Below, piece by piece: positions 15,134 through 21,882 of a stretch of 27,050 nucleotides of DNA (position 1 is its first letter; each line of letters starts with the position of its first letter). The notes under the pieces are model-generated. The model searched no databases, had not been told where the DNA came from, and saw only the letters and a program-made list of their open reading frames with translations. This stretch comes from an uncultured Bacteroidales bacterium (GTDB taxonomy: Bacteria > Bacteroidota > Bacteroidia > Bacteroidales > P3): the NCBI GenBank assembly GCA_937906975.1, contig CALCUN010000019.1, positions 1 to 27,050 on the forward strand, in the 5' to 3' direction. A program made the translations under genes and the position numbers.

Positions 15134-16122
15134 TGGAACGACAGAAACTATTAATTATAAGATTTTCCTCAATAGGAGATATAGTTTTAACCACACCCGT
15201 TGTTAGAGCGTTAAAACAGCAATTAAAAAATGTAGAAATACATTACTTAACCAAGAAATCGAACTATTCACTTTTGCAAAACAACAAATATATTGATAAA
15301 ATACATTTGTTAGAAGATGCAGATTTGTTTAGAAAATTAAGAAAAAACAAATTTGATTACATAGTTGATTTACACAACAACCTTCGTACCTTAAAAATAA
15401 AGGCAATGCTTGGAGTAAAAAGCAAAGCCTTTCCTAAATTGAACCTAAAAAAGCTATTGCTTGTAAAACTTAAAATAAATTCTCTACCAAATATTCACAT
15501 AGTTGATAGATATTTCAAAGCCGCAAGCAAATTAGGAGTAGTAAATGACAATAAGGGATTAGATTTCTTTTTGCATGAAGAAGATTTTGTATCACCTGAT
15601 GCCTTGCCGTTAGACTTTCACAACGGATATGTCGCAATCGTAGTAGGAAGTAAACACTTTACAAAACAAATGCCTTTGAATATCTTATCCCAAATATGCA
15701 AAGGAATAGACAAACCAATAATACTTTTAGGCGATAAGACAGATTACGCAAAGGCCTTTAAGGTTGAAAAAGAAATAGGCTCAAAAGTTTTTAACGGATG
15801 CGGAGCATACAACATCAATCAAAGCAGTGCCTTAATCAAAAACTCACTTGGAGTAATTACTGCCGACACAGGACTTATGCACATCGCATCTGCCTTAGAC
15901 AAAAACATAATTTGCCTATGGGGAAACACTGTTATGGATTTTGGAATGTATCCTTACAGAAGCGAAAACTCACAAGCTGAAACCCACAACTTTGAAGTAA
16001 AAAATCTATCTTGTCGTCCGTGTAGTAAATTAGGCTATAAACAATGTCCTAAAAAGCATTTCAAATGTATGAATGCACAAAACGTAGATGAAATCATAAG
16101 AATAGCCAATAATTGGGAATAA
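15133..16122 (+). CDS. Glycosyltransferase family 9 (heptosyltransferase-like)
   Basis: 329 aa, GT-B fold enzyme of the ADP-heptose:LPS heptosyltransferase family, likely acting at the inner face of the inner membrane on lipopolysaccharide core. The N-terminus has the family motif LIIRFSSIGDIVLTTPV; the nucleotide-sugar half has IILLGDKTD and GVITADTGLMHIASALD. A Cys-rich C-terminus (CRPCSKLG, QCPKKH, KCM) is typical of many members. The start overlaps the sufB stop (TAATG). Confidence 0.9.
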   Translation: MERQKLLIIRFSSIGDIVLTTPVVRALKQQLKNVEIHYLTKKSNYSLLQNNKYIDKIHLLEDADLFRKLRKNKFDYIVDLHNNLRTLKIKAMLGVKSKAFPKLNLKKLLLVKLKINSLPNIHIVDRYFKAASKLGVVNDNKGLDFFLHEEDFVSPDALPLDFHNGYVAIVVGSKHFTKQMPLNILSQICKGIDKPIILLGDKTDYAKAFKVEKEIGSKVFNGCGAYNINQSSALIKNSLGVITADTGLMHIASALDKNIICLWGNTVMDFGMYPYRSENSQAETHNFEVKNLSCRPCSKLGYKQCPKKHFKCMNAQNVDEIIRIANNWE

Positions 16123-16125
16123 AAA

Positions 16126-16914
16126 ATGGAAGAAAACAAACATAAACAAGCACAAGAAAGCTTTTCCAGACTATTAACCATAATGGACGAATTGCGAAGC
16201 AAATGTCCATGGGATAAAAAACAAACAAACCTTAGTCTAAAATCCAATACAATAGAAGAAGTCTATGAATTAGCACAAGCAATTGAGGAGAACGATAATC
16301 AAGAAATCAAAAAAGAACTTGGCGATTTGCTTTTGCACGTTGTTTTCTATTCAAAAATTGGCAGTGAGCAAGGAGAATTTGACATAAAATCGGTAATAGA
16401 TTCCCTATGCGAAAAACTAATAAGACGACACCCACACATTTACGGAGAAGTCAAAGTAGAAAATGCCGAAGATGTTAAAAAAACTTGGGAACAAATAAAA
16501 ATGACAGAGGGAAGAAGCTCCGTATTTTCAGGAGTCCCAAGAGCATTAGATTCTTTAATAAAAGCGTACCGATTACAAGAAAAAGCAGCAGGCGTAGGCT
16601 TTGATTGGGAAAACCCTCAACAAGTTTGGGATAAGGTAAAAGAAGAATTGCAAGAATTAGAACACGAAGTAGAAGCTCAAGATTCGCAAGAAAAAATAGA
16701 AGAAGAGTTTGGAGATGTTTTATTTGCACTAATAAACTATGCACGCTTTTTAAAAATAAAACCCGAACACGCCTTAGAACGAACAAATCGTAAATTCATA
16801 AAACGTTTTCAATACATAGAAAAAGTAGCAGAAGAACAAAACAAAAAACTTCAAGAAATGACACTTGAAGAAATGGATAAAATTTGGAACAACGCAAAAA
16901 CAATGGAGGAATAA
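16126..16914 (+). CDS. mazG: Nucleoside triphosphate pyrophosphohydrolase MazG
   Basis: 262 aa, full-length two-domain MazG, which hydrolyses non-canonical or excess NTPs to NMP and pyrophosphate. The first domain has CPWDKKQTN and the metal-binding EEVYE (44-48) with KELGD (63-67). The second half carries a second copy, AAGVGFDWEN and EEEFGDVLFALINYAR. It starts 3 nt after the glycosyltransferase stop and ends 3 nt before the MBL gene. Confidence 0.96.
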   Translation: MEENKHKQAQESFSRLLTIMDELRSKCPWDKKQTNLSLKSNTIEEVYELAQAIEENDNQEIKKELGDLLLHVVFYSKIGSEQGEFDIKSVIDSLCEKLIRRHPHIYGEVKVENAEDVKKTWEQIKMTEGRSSVFSGVPRALDSLIKAYRLQEKAAGVGFDWENPQQVWDKVKEELQELEHEVEAQDSQEKIEEEFGDVLFALINYARFLKIKPEHALERTNRKFIKRFQYIEKVAEEQNKKLQEMTLEEMDKIWNNAKTMEE

Positions 16915-16917
16915 ACC

Positions 16918-17556
16918 ATGATAGAAATCATACCACAAAATCACTTTGAAGTAAACAGTTATATATTATTTGATGACACTAAAGAATGTGTTTTAGTTGA
17001 TGTTTGCTCACAAGGAGCCTTACAAGAAAGAGAAATAATCAACTTTATAGAACAGAATAGCTTAAAAGTAAAACATATATTGCTTACTCACCCACATGTA
17101 GATCATCTTTGCGGCGTCGCATTTGCTTGCAAACAATTCTCTTTGCCTATAACAATGAGCATAGACGCAGTAAGAATGTTCAATACTGCAAACAACCAAG
17201 CAGCAATGATGGGATTTGAACTTGGAGATATAAACAACGTAGAAATAAAAACCATTATGCCAGGTGATGTAATAGAATTTGGAAACAGCAAGATAGAATG
17301 CCTTGACACAGCAGGCCATTGCGAAGGAAGTTTGAGCTATTACAATGCAGAAGAAGGCTATGTGATAACAGGAGATGCACTTTTTGCACAATCAATCGGC
17401 AGAACAGATTTACCAACAGGTGATTTAGATTTGCTACTCTCTAACATAAGAGAAAAAATCCTTACTCTTCCAGAAGAAACCAAAGTATATCCAGGACACG
17501 GTCCTTATTCAACAGTAGATTACGAAAAAACACATAACCCATTCTTATTAATGTAA
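16918..17556 (+). CDS. MBL-fold metallo-hydrolase (glyoxalase II-like)
   Basis: 212 aa. Metal ligands of a binuclear metallo-beta-lactamase fold are all visible: THPHVDH (H58, H60, D62, H63), GHCEGS (H134), TGDALF (D153) and YPGHGP (H194). The short single-domain form without a glutathione-binding C-terminal domain is common in Bacteroidales and usually annotated as a hydroxyacylglutathione-hydrolase-like protein; the substrate is unknown. Tightly packed after mazG. Confidence 0.9.
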   Translation: MIEIIPQNHFEVNSYILFDDTKECVLVDVCSQGALQEREIINFIEQNSLKVKHILLTHPHVDHLCGVAFACKQFSLPITMSIDAVRMFNTANNQAAMMGFELGDINNVEIKTIMPGDVIEFGNSKIECLDTAGHCEGSLSYYNAEEGYVITGDALFAQSIGRTDLPTGDLDLLLSNIREKILTLPEETKVYPGHGPYSTVDYEKTHNPFLLM

Positions 17557-17557
17557 T

Positions 17558-18175
17558 ATGAAAAAGCAAGTAATTTTAATTATAAGTTTAATTGTCTTGG
17601 TTTTACCCTTTGTTGTAAAGGCACAAGACTTTCGTGCAGGATTGCAATTTGGTATTACGCCTTCGCAAGTTGATGGAGACGGAATTTCGGGCTACAATAA
17701 AATTGGGTTAAGAGCAGGAGCCTTTGTTGAAAGAGATATAAACGATAAGGTTTTCTTCTTTACAGATTTATCTTTCACTATGAAAGGCAGCAGAGTTGCA
17801 AGTAGCAAAAACGTAAACTTTGACCAAGTGGAATTAACAACCAATTACATTGATTGGGGCTTGTATGCAGGATATAGATTTTCTGAAAAAATAGATTTTA
17901 AAGCGGGTTTAATCCCTTCTGTCTTAATTTATGATAAAGAAACCACAGCAGGAGGAATAGAAATTTTAGGGGAAAATCCTTTTAGAGCGGTAAACCTACT
18001 TATATCTGGCGGGCTAAACTATAGTTTTTCAAAACATTTTTCAGTAGATGCTACATATAATTACTCAATTATAAGCATTAGACCTGGTGAATATGAGATA
18101 TTTAATTATGATGTAAAGATAAGTAATGCTCAATATCATCATTACATAAATCTGTCTTTGATGTATCATTTCTAA
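17558..18175 (+). CDS. Small outer-membrane beta-barrel protein (PorT-like family)
   Basis: 205 aa. A signal peptide (cleavage after VVKAQ, about residue 23) is followed by alternating amphipathic strands and a C-terminal aromatic residue (LSLMYHF), the pattern of an eight-strand outer-membrane barrel of the OMP_b-brl_2/PorT-like group. Repeated strand-turn segments such as IGLRAGAFVER, WGLYAGYRF and LISGGLNYSF fit. It starts 1 nt after the MBL stop and is the last gene of the sufB operon. Its stop codon lies in the first unit of a 21-bp tandem repeat. No specific function can be assigned. Confidence 0.8.
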   Translation: MKKQVILIISLIVLVLPFVVKAQDFRAGLQFGITPSQVDGDGISGYNKIGLRAGAFVERDINDKVFFFTDLSFTMKGSRVASSKNVNFDQVELTTNYIDWGLYAGYRFSEKIDFKAGLIPSVLIYDKETTAGGIEILGENPFRAVNLLISGGLNYSFSKHFSVDATYNYSIISIRPGEYEIFNYDVKISNAQYHHYINLSLMYHF

Positions 18176-18254
18176 GTCAAAGAAAAAAAATTCTAAATCA
18201 AAGAGATATTTTTCTAAATCAAAGAAAAAATTTTCTAAATCAAAGAAAAAATTT
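18171..18254. repeat. Four tandem 21-bp repeats at the end of the sufB operon
   Basis: Units start at 18171, 18192, 18213 and 18234 with exact 21-bp period. The consensus is TCTAAATCAAAGAAAAAATTT, and the first unit contains the stop codon of the preceding gene. Parts of the unit recur in the palindrome at 11216-11267 and at 226-237. The -33 element of the next promoter begins in the final base pairs of the array. Confidence 0.85.
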
Positions 18255-18283
18255 TGTAGTTTAGATTTCTTTTCTTAATTTTG
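18253..18283 (+). promoter_or_regulatory. Promoter of the cysteine-lipoprotein module
   Basis: TTTG (18253-18256), a 19-nt spacer and TAATTTTG (18276-18283) form a complete Bacteroidota promoter directly after the 21-bp array. The leader to the first ATG is about 85 nt. Confidence 0.8.
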
Positions 18284-18289
18284 CCAACG

Positions 18290-18306
18290 GTAAGAGGAAA
18301 TCTTAC
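18290..18306 (+). promoter_or_regulatory. Hairpin at the 5' end of the lipoprotein mRNA leader
   Basis: GTAAGA (18290-18295) pairs perfectly with TCTTAC (18301-18306) around GGAAA, within a few nt of the predicted transcript start. CGG before it and CCG at about 18318-18320 could close an outer stem. It may stabilise the mRNA or be a small regulatory fold; no family recognised. Confidence 0.5.
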
Positions 18307-18374
18307 GGGGAAGAACCGAAAATCCTTAAAAATAGAGTAGGAAATTGTTAATTAAAAAATAAATTTAGTACGCT

Positions 18375-18617
18375 ATGAAAAAAGTATTAGTTTTAATGGG
18401 AGCTTTCTTAGCTTTCGCAGCTTGTGAACAAAAAGCAGATTGTGATTGTACAATATCATCTGATATGGTTTCAGTAGATATCTTCACTGAAGAAGCAGCT
18501 ACAATAACAGAATTTGTAGGAACTTGCGAAGAAGTTACTTATGCAGATTTAACTCTTCCAGAAGAATGGGTTGATGCTGAAGAATTAGGATTAACTTTAA
18601 GCTGTGTAGAACGCTAA
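18375..18617 (+). CDS. Small cysteine-patterned lipoprotein, first copy
   Basis: 80 aa. A lipoprotein signal peptide ends in AFAAC, so C17 is the predicted lipidated cysteine. The mature part has four more cysteines (C23, C25, C51, C77) in the pattern C-x5-C-x-C-T ... G-T-C ... L-S-C-V-E, and is otherwise acidic. The second small gene at 18693 has the same spacing at both ends (lipid Cys to DCxCT; final SCVE), so the two are paralogues. Four non-lipid cysteines could make two disulfides outside the cytoplasm. A terminator follows before the second copy. I recognise no named family; translation is supported by the paralogy, signal peptide, promoter and operon position. Confidence 0.82.
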   Translation: MKKVLVLMGAFLAFAACEQKADCDCTISSDMVSVDIFTEEAATITEFVGTCEEVTYADLTLPEEWVDAEELGLTLSCVER

Positions 18618-18639
18618 TCCATAGATTAGAGAAATTATT

Positions 18640-18673
18640 AAGGAATACTCTTCAAGGAGTATTCCTTTTTTTT
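18640..18673 (+). terminator. Strong terminator between the two small lipoprotein genes
   Basis: AAGGAATACTC (18640-18650) pairs perfectly with GAGTATTCCTT (18657-18667) around a 6-nt loop and is followed by T to 18673. Only about 19 nt separate it from the second lipoprotein ATG, so no full promoter fits downstream; the later genes must rely on read-through. Confidence 0.85.
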
Positions 18674-18692
18674 AAATAAAAACGATATAGCA

Positions 18693-18893
18693 ATGAAAAA
18701 GATATTAGTAGTATTATCAGTAGTTTTGGGTTGTGCAATTTTTACAGCATGTACAGAAACAACAGATTGTAGTTGTACATACGGAAATGAAACATACCAA
18801 TATTATGATTGGGCAGGAAGTTGCTCTGATATAATGTTTGATGCTAAAAAAGCAGAGTTCGGAAATAATCCTTTTAGTTGCGTAGAGATTTAG
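18693..18893 (+). CDS. Small cysteine-patterned lipoprotein, second copy
   Basis: 66 aa. Signal peptide with lipobox FTAC, predicted lipidated C20. The mature part has C26, C28, C44 and C63 in the same arrangement as the upstream copy (DCSCT, GSC, SCVE), but the middle is shorter and differs in sequence (aromatic YQYYDWAG). It ends 6 nt before the MauE-thioredoxin gene, with which it is surely co-transcribed. The function is unknown; the conserved cysteine spacing with otherwise diverged sequence suggests that the disulfides define the fold. Confidence 0.8.
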   Translation: MKKILVVLSVVLGCAIFTACTETTDCSCTYGNETYQYYDWAGSCSDIMFDAKKAEFGNNPFSCVEI

Positions 18894-18899
18894 TTTAAT

Positions 18900-19820
18900 A
18901 TGGATTTCAAGAAAATAGGCTTAGTAATACTAAGAATAATTATTGGTTTAGTTTTCGTTGCTTCTGCGGTTACAAAGTATATTTCAATAGAAGCATTCGA
19001 TATGTTCGTATTTGAACATGAGTTATTTTCTTGGAATCTTACCAATTTTTTAACAAGAATACTTATTTCAGGAGAAGCATGTTTAGGATTGATGTTAATT
19101 CTTGGCATTTATCCTAAACTATCGCGTTGGCTGACAGTTGGAAGCCTTGCTTTCTTTACGATATATGTCTTATTGAAACCCCTTTTCTTTGAGGTAGATG
19201 CGGAGAATTGTCATTGCTTTGGAGAGGTGCTTATCTTATCGGATTCTCAAACGATAGTAAAAAATATTATCTTGCTTGCACTTTCCGTAGGCTTGTTTTT
19301 TGAAAAGGGTTGGAAAACAAAATTTGCAAAATTTATTCTTGCAGGTTGTTTACTCTTGCCTCTTGCAACCTCTTTCATAGTAAGACCTCCTGATGTGATA
19401 GTTCATAAACTTTATGGCAAACAGGCAGAGTTGAATATGGAAAGTTTTGAAATGCTTTTGGGCTTGGATAGTGTTCAAAGTATGAATCTAAAAGAAGGAA
19501 AGAAGGTTTTGTGTCTTTATTCTACGGGTTGCAAACACTGTAAACGTACAGCAATTAAATTAGACGTGATGATAAAGCGTCATAAGTTAGAGAAAGAAAA
19601 ATTTGCTATTTTGTTTTGGGGAAAACCCGAAAGCATAGATGTTTTTTATAAAGAAACGGGTGCTGAATTATTGCCAACAAGTAAAGTCCCTCCTTTGCTT
19701 TTCCTTTCTGCAACAAAGGGACGACAACCTATTATCGTGCTTTTGGATAATGGAAAGGTTGTTGATTTGTACAAGTCTATCAATATAGATGAGAGTGCAA
19801 TAGCTAATTTTATTAAATAG
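18900..19820 (+). CDS. MauE/DoxX-type membrane protein fused to thioredoxin-like domain
   Basis: 306 aa. The N-terminal half has four hydrophobic helices with GLVFVASAVTKY and GEACLGLMLILG, as in the DoxX/MauE group, and a conserved ENCHCFGE with C104 and C106 in the loop after the third helix. A fifth hydrophobic stretch (about 144-161) leads to a C-terminal domain with LYSTGCKHCKRT, a CxxC active site (C211, C214) of thioredoxin type. In methylamine-utilising bacteria MauE and the thioredoxin-like MauD serve disulfide formation in a small multi-disulfide subunit; here the two functions appear fused. The CxxC domain would face the periplasm. The gene directly follows two small cysteine-rich lipoproteins, its obvious candidate substrates (inference). 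Confidence 0.85.
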   Translation: MDFKKIGLVILRIIIGLVFVASAVTKYISIEAFDMFVFEHELFSWNLTNFLTRILISGEACLGLMLILGIYPKLSRWLTVGSLAFFTIYVLLKPLFFEVDAENCHCFGEVLILSDSQTIVKNIILLALSVGLFFEKGWKTKFAKFILAGCLLLPLATSFIVRPPDVIVHKLYGKQAELNMESFEMLLGLDSVQSMNLKEGKKVLCLYSTGCKHCKRTAIKLDVMIKRHKLEKEKFAILFWGKPESIDVFYKETGAELLPTSKVPPLLFLSATKGRQPIIVLLDNGKVVDLYKSINIDESAIANFIK

Positions 19821-19890
19821 TTTTCTTGATATTTTTATAACAAAATCCCATAAAGTAACGTTCTAATTCTATATTTTAAAGTATTGGAAT

Positions 19891-21441
19891 ATGGTTAAGA
19901 TTCTTTGGGTAGATGATGAAATTGACTTATTAAAGCCATACGTTCTCTTTCTTGAAACGAAGGGTTACGCCTTTTCGCTTGCAATAGATGGTAATGAGGC
20001 TTTGGATATTTTGTCAGAAGAAAATATTGATATAGTTTTTTTAGATGAGAATATGCCTGGGCTTTCGGGCTTAGAGGTTTTGAATATCATTAAGGAGCGT
20101 TATCCCGCACTTCCTATAATAATGATTACAAAGAGTGAGGAAGAGCAGATTATGGAACAGGCTATTGGCTCGAAGATTTCGGATTATCTTATCAAACCCG
20201 TAAATCCAAATCAAATCTTACTTACTTTGAAAAAGCACTTAGAGACAAAACGTCTTGTAAGCGAAAAATCAACAATGAGTTATCAGCAAGAGTTTCGTCA
20301 AATAGGAATGAAATTACAAGAGCGTTTAGATTGGCAAGAGTGGATAGAGCTTTATAAAAAATTAGTATATTGGGAATTGACCCTTGCTGAATCTAATGAT
20401 GTGGGATTGTTTGAAATCTTAAAGCAACAAAAGCAAGAGGCGAATAATCAGTTCTCAAAATATTACCAACAAAACTATGTGGATTGGATTGTAAAGAAAA
20501 ACGAAAATATTCCTTTGCTTTCTCATACGCTTTTAAAGGAAAAATTATTTCCCGCTTTGAAAAAAGATGACAAGTCTAACTTCCTGATTATCATAGACAA
20601 CTTTCGCTTTGACCAATGGAAGGCATTGCAAACGCAGATTGAACAATATTTCAGAGTAGAAAACGAAGATATTTATTATAGCATAATTCCAACTACTACT
20701 CAATATGCTCGCAATGCACTTTTGTCGGGATTAATGCCTTCGGAAATAAAGAAAACCTATCCAGATTTGTGGATAGATGAAGATGAAGAAGGAATGAAAA
20801 ACCAAAACGAATACATATTTTTCCAAAAGAATCTTACAAGACATAATCTCAATATAAAGACTTCTTATCATAAGGTTTTGAATATGAATTATGGTAAGAA
20901 GATGATAGATAACTTACCAAACCTTTTACAAAACAAATTAAATATAATTGTTTACAACTTTATAGATATGCTTTCTCATGCAAGGACAGATTCTGCCTTA
21001 GTTAGAGAATTGGCAGAGGACGAAAAAGCATATAGAAGTGTAACAAAAACTTGGTTTGAACACTCACCGCTTTTGGAAGTCATAAAATTTTTAAGTTCCA
21101 AGAAGGTAAATATTTTCATAACAACTGACCACGGCTCAGTAAAGATAAACAATCCTATAAAAATTCGTTCAACAAAAGATGCTTCTGTTAATTTAAGATA
21201 TAAGGTTGGTAAACTTATGGATTATAATCCTAAGGAAGTGTTTGATGTAAAGAATCCTGAGGATATTTTCCTGCCAAGACTACATATTTCTTCTCCATAT
21301 ATCTTTGCTCGTTCTAATGATTTCTTTGCATATCCTACAAATTACAATCATTATGTACAATATTATATGAATACCTTCCAACATGGAGGTATTTCAATGG
21401 AAGAAATTATGATTCCTTTCATAAAATTGACAAACAAATAG
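19891..21441 (+). CDS. porX: T9SS response regulator PorX (receiver plus PglZ domain)
   Basis: 516 aa. Residues 1-120 form a CheY-like receiver with acidic pair D8/D9 and phosphoacceptor D52 (VFLDENMPG), T79 (MITKSEE) and K102 (YLIKPVNP). A helical linker follows, then a PglZ/alkaline-phosphatase-fold domain with LIIIDNFRFDQW, IIPTTTQYARNALLSG and ITTDHGSVK, which carry its metal ligands and nucleophile. This architecture and length match PorX, which with sensor PorY controls T9SS genes and has nucleotide phosphodiesterase activity. PorY is not in the window. tsaE follows after 6 nt, an arrangement I recall from other Bacteroidota. About 70 nt upstream contain no consensus promoter that I can point to. 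Confidence 0.93.
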   Translation: MVKILWVDDEIDLLKPYVLFLETKGYAFSLAIDGNEALDILSEENIDIVFLDENMPGLSGLEVLNIIKERYPALPIIMITKSEEEQIMEQAIGSKISDYLIKPVNPNQILLTLKKHLETKRLVSEKSTMSYQQEFRQIGMKLQERLDWQEWIELYKKLVYWELTLAESNDVGLFEILKQQKQEANNQFSKYYQQNYVDWIVKKNENIPLLSHTLLKEKLFPALKKDDKSNFLIIIDNFRFDQWKALQTQIEQYFRVENEDIYYSIIPTTTQYARNALLSGLMPSEIKKTYPDLWIDEDEEGMKNQNEYIFFQKNLTRHNLNIKTSYHKVLNMNYGKKMIDNLPNLLQNKLNIIVYNFIDMLSHARTDSALVRELAEDEKAYRSVTKTWFEHSPLLEVIKFLSSKKVNIFITTDHGSVKINNPIKIRSTKDASVNLRYKVGKLMDYNPKEVFDVKNPEDIFLPRLHISSPYIFARSNDFFAYPTNYNHYVQYYMNTFQHGGISMEEIMIPFIKLTNK

Positions 21442-21447
21442 AAAGAA

Positions 21448-21882
21448 ATGAAAAAACAATATACGCTTACAGACTTGTCTTGTATTGATGAGGTTGCAAA
21501 AAGTATTTTAAAGGATTTTCCAAATGCAAGACATTTTTCTTTGAATGGGCAAATGGGGGCAGGGAAAACTACACTTACAAAATCTTTGTGTAAGGTTTTA
21601 GAAGTAGAGGACAATGTTTGTTCGCCAACTTTCGCAATAGTAAATGAATATTATTCAGAAAAGGCAGGCACTATTTATCATTTCGATTTTTATAGGATAA
21701 AAAATCTTCAAGAAGCGGTAGATATAGGATTTGATGACTATATTTATAGCGGAAACTATTGCTTTATGGAATGGTGTGAAAACATTCTTCCGCTTTTACC
21801 TGATGATATGACAGAAATCAAAATAGAGGTAATGGAAAATCAAACAAGGGTAATAACCGTTGATGATGAGGTTATTTTATAG
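21448..21882 (+). CDS. tsaE: tRNA threonylcarbamoyladenosine biosynthesis ATPase TsaE
   Basis: 144 aa, typical length. TsaE is the ATPase that works with TsaD and TsaB to make t6A37 in tRNAs reading ANN codons. P-loop GQMGAGKTT (34-42), the switch SPTFAIVNEY, HFDFYR and the late FMEWCENI are all present. It is co-transcribed with porX; its last 11 nt overlap the convergent TPR gene end. Confidence 0.96.
   Translation: MKKQYTLTDLSCIDEVAKSILKDFPNARHFSLNGQMGAGKTTLTKSLCKVLEVEDNVCSPTFAIVNEYYSEKAGTIYHFDFYRIKNLQEAVDIGFDDYIYSGNYCFMEWCENILPLLPDDMTEIKIEVMENQTRVITVDDEVIL

Noticed and set aside
16475..16786. Minus-strand leucine-rich open frame in mazG
   Set aside because: Leu/Phe richness is what the reverse of Glu/Lys-rich coding gives; mazG motifs are intact on the plus strand.
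21872..21882. Frameshift or misassembly where tsaE and the TPR gene overlap
   Set aside because: Both proteins are full length; an 11-nt tail-to-tail overlap of convergent genes is ordinary.
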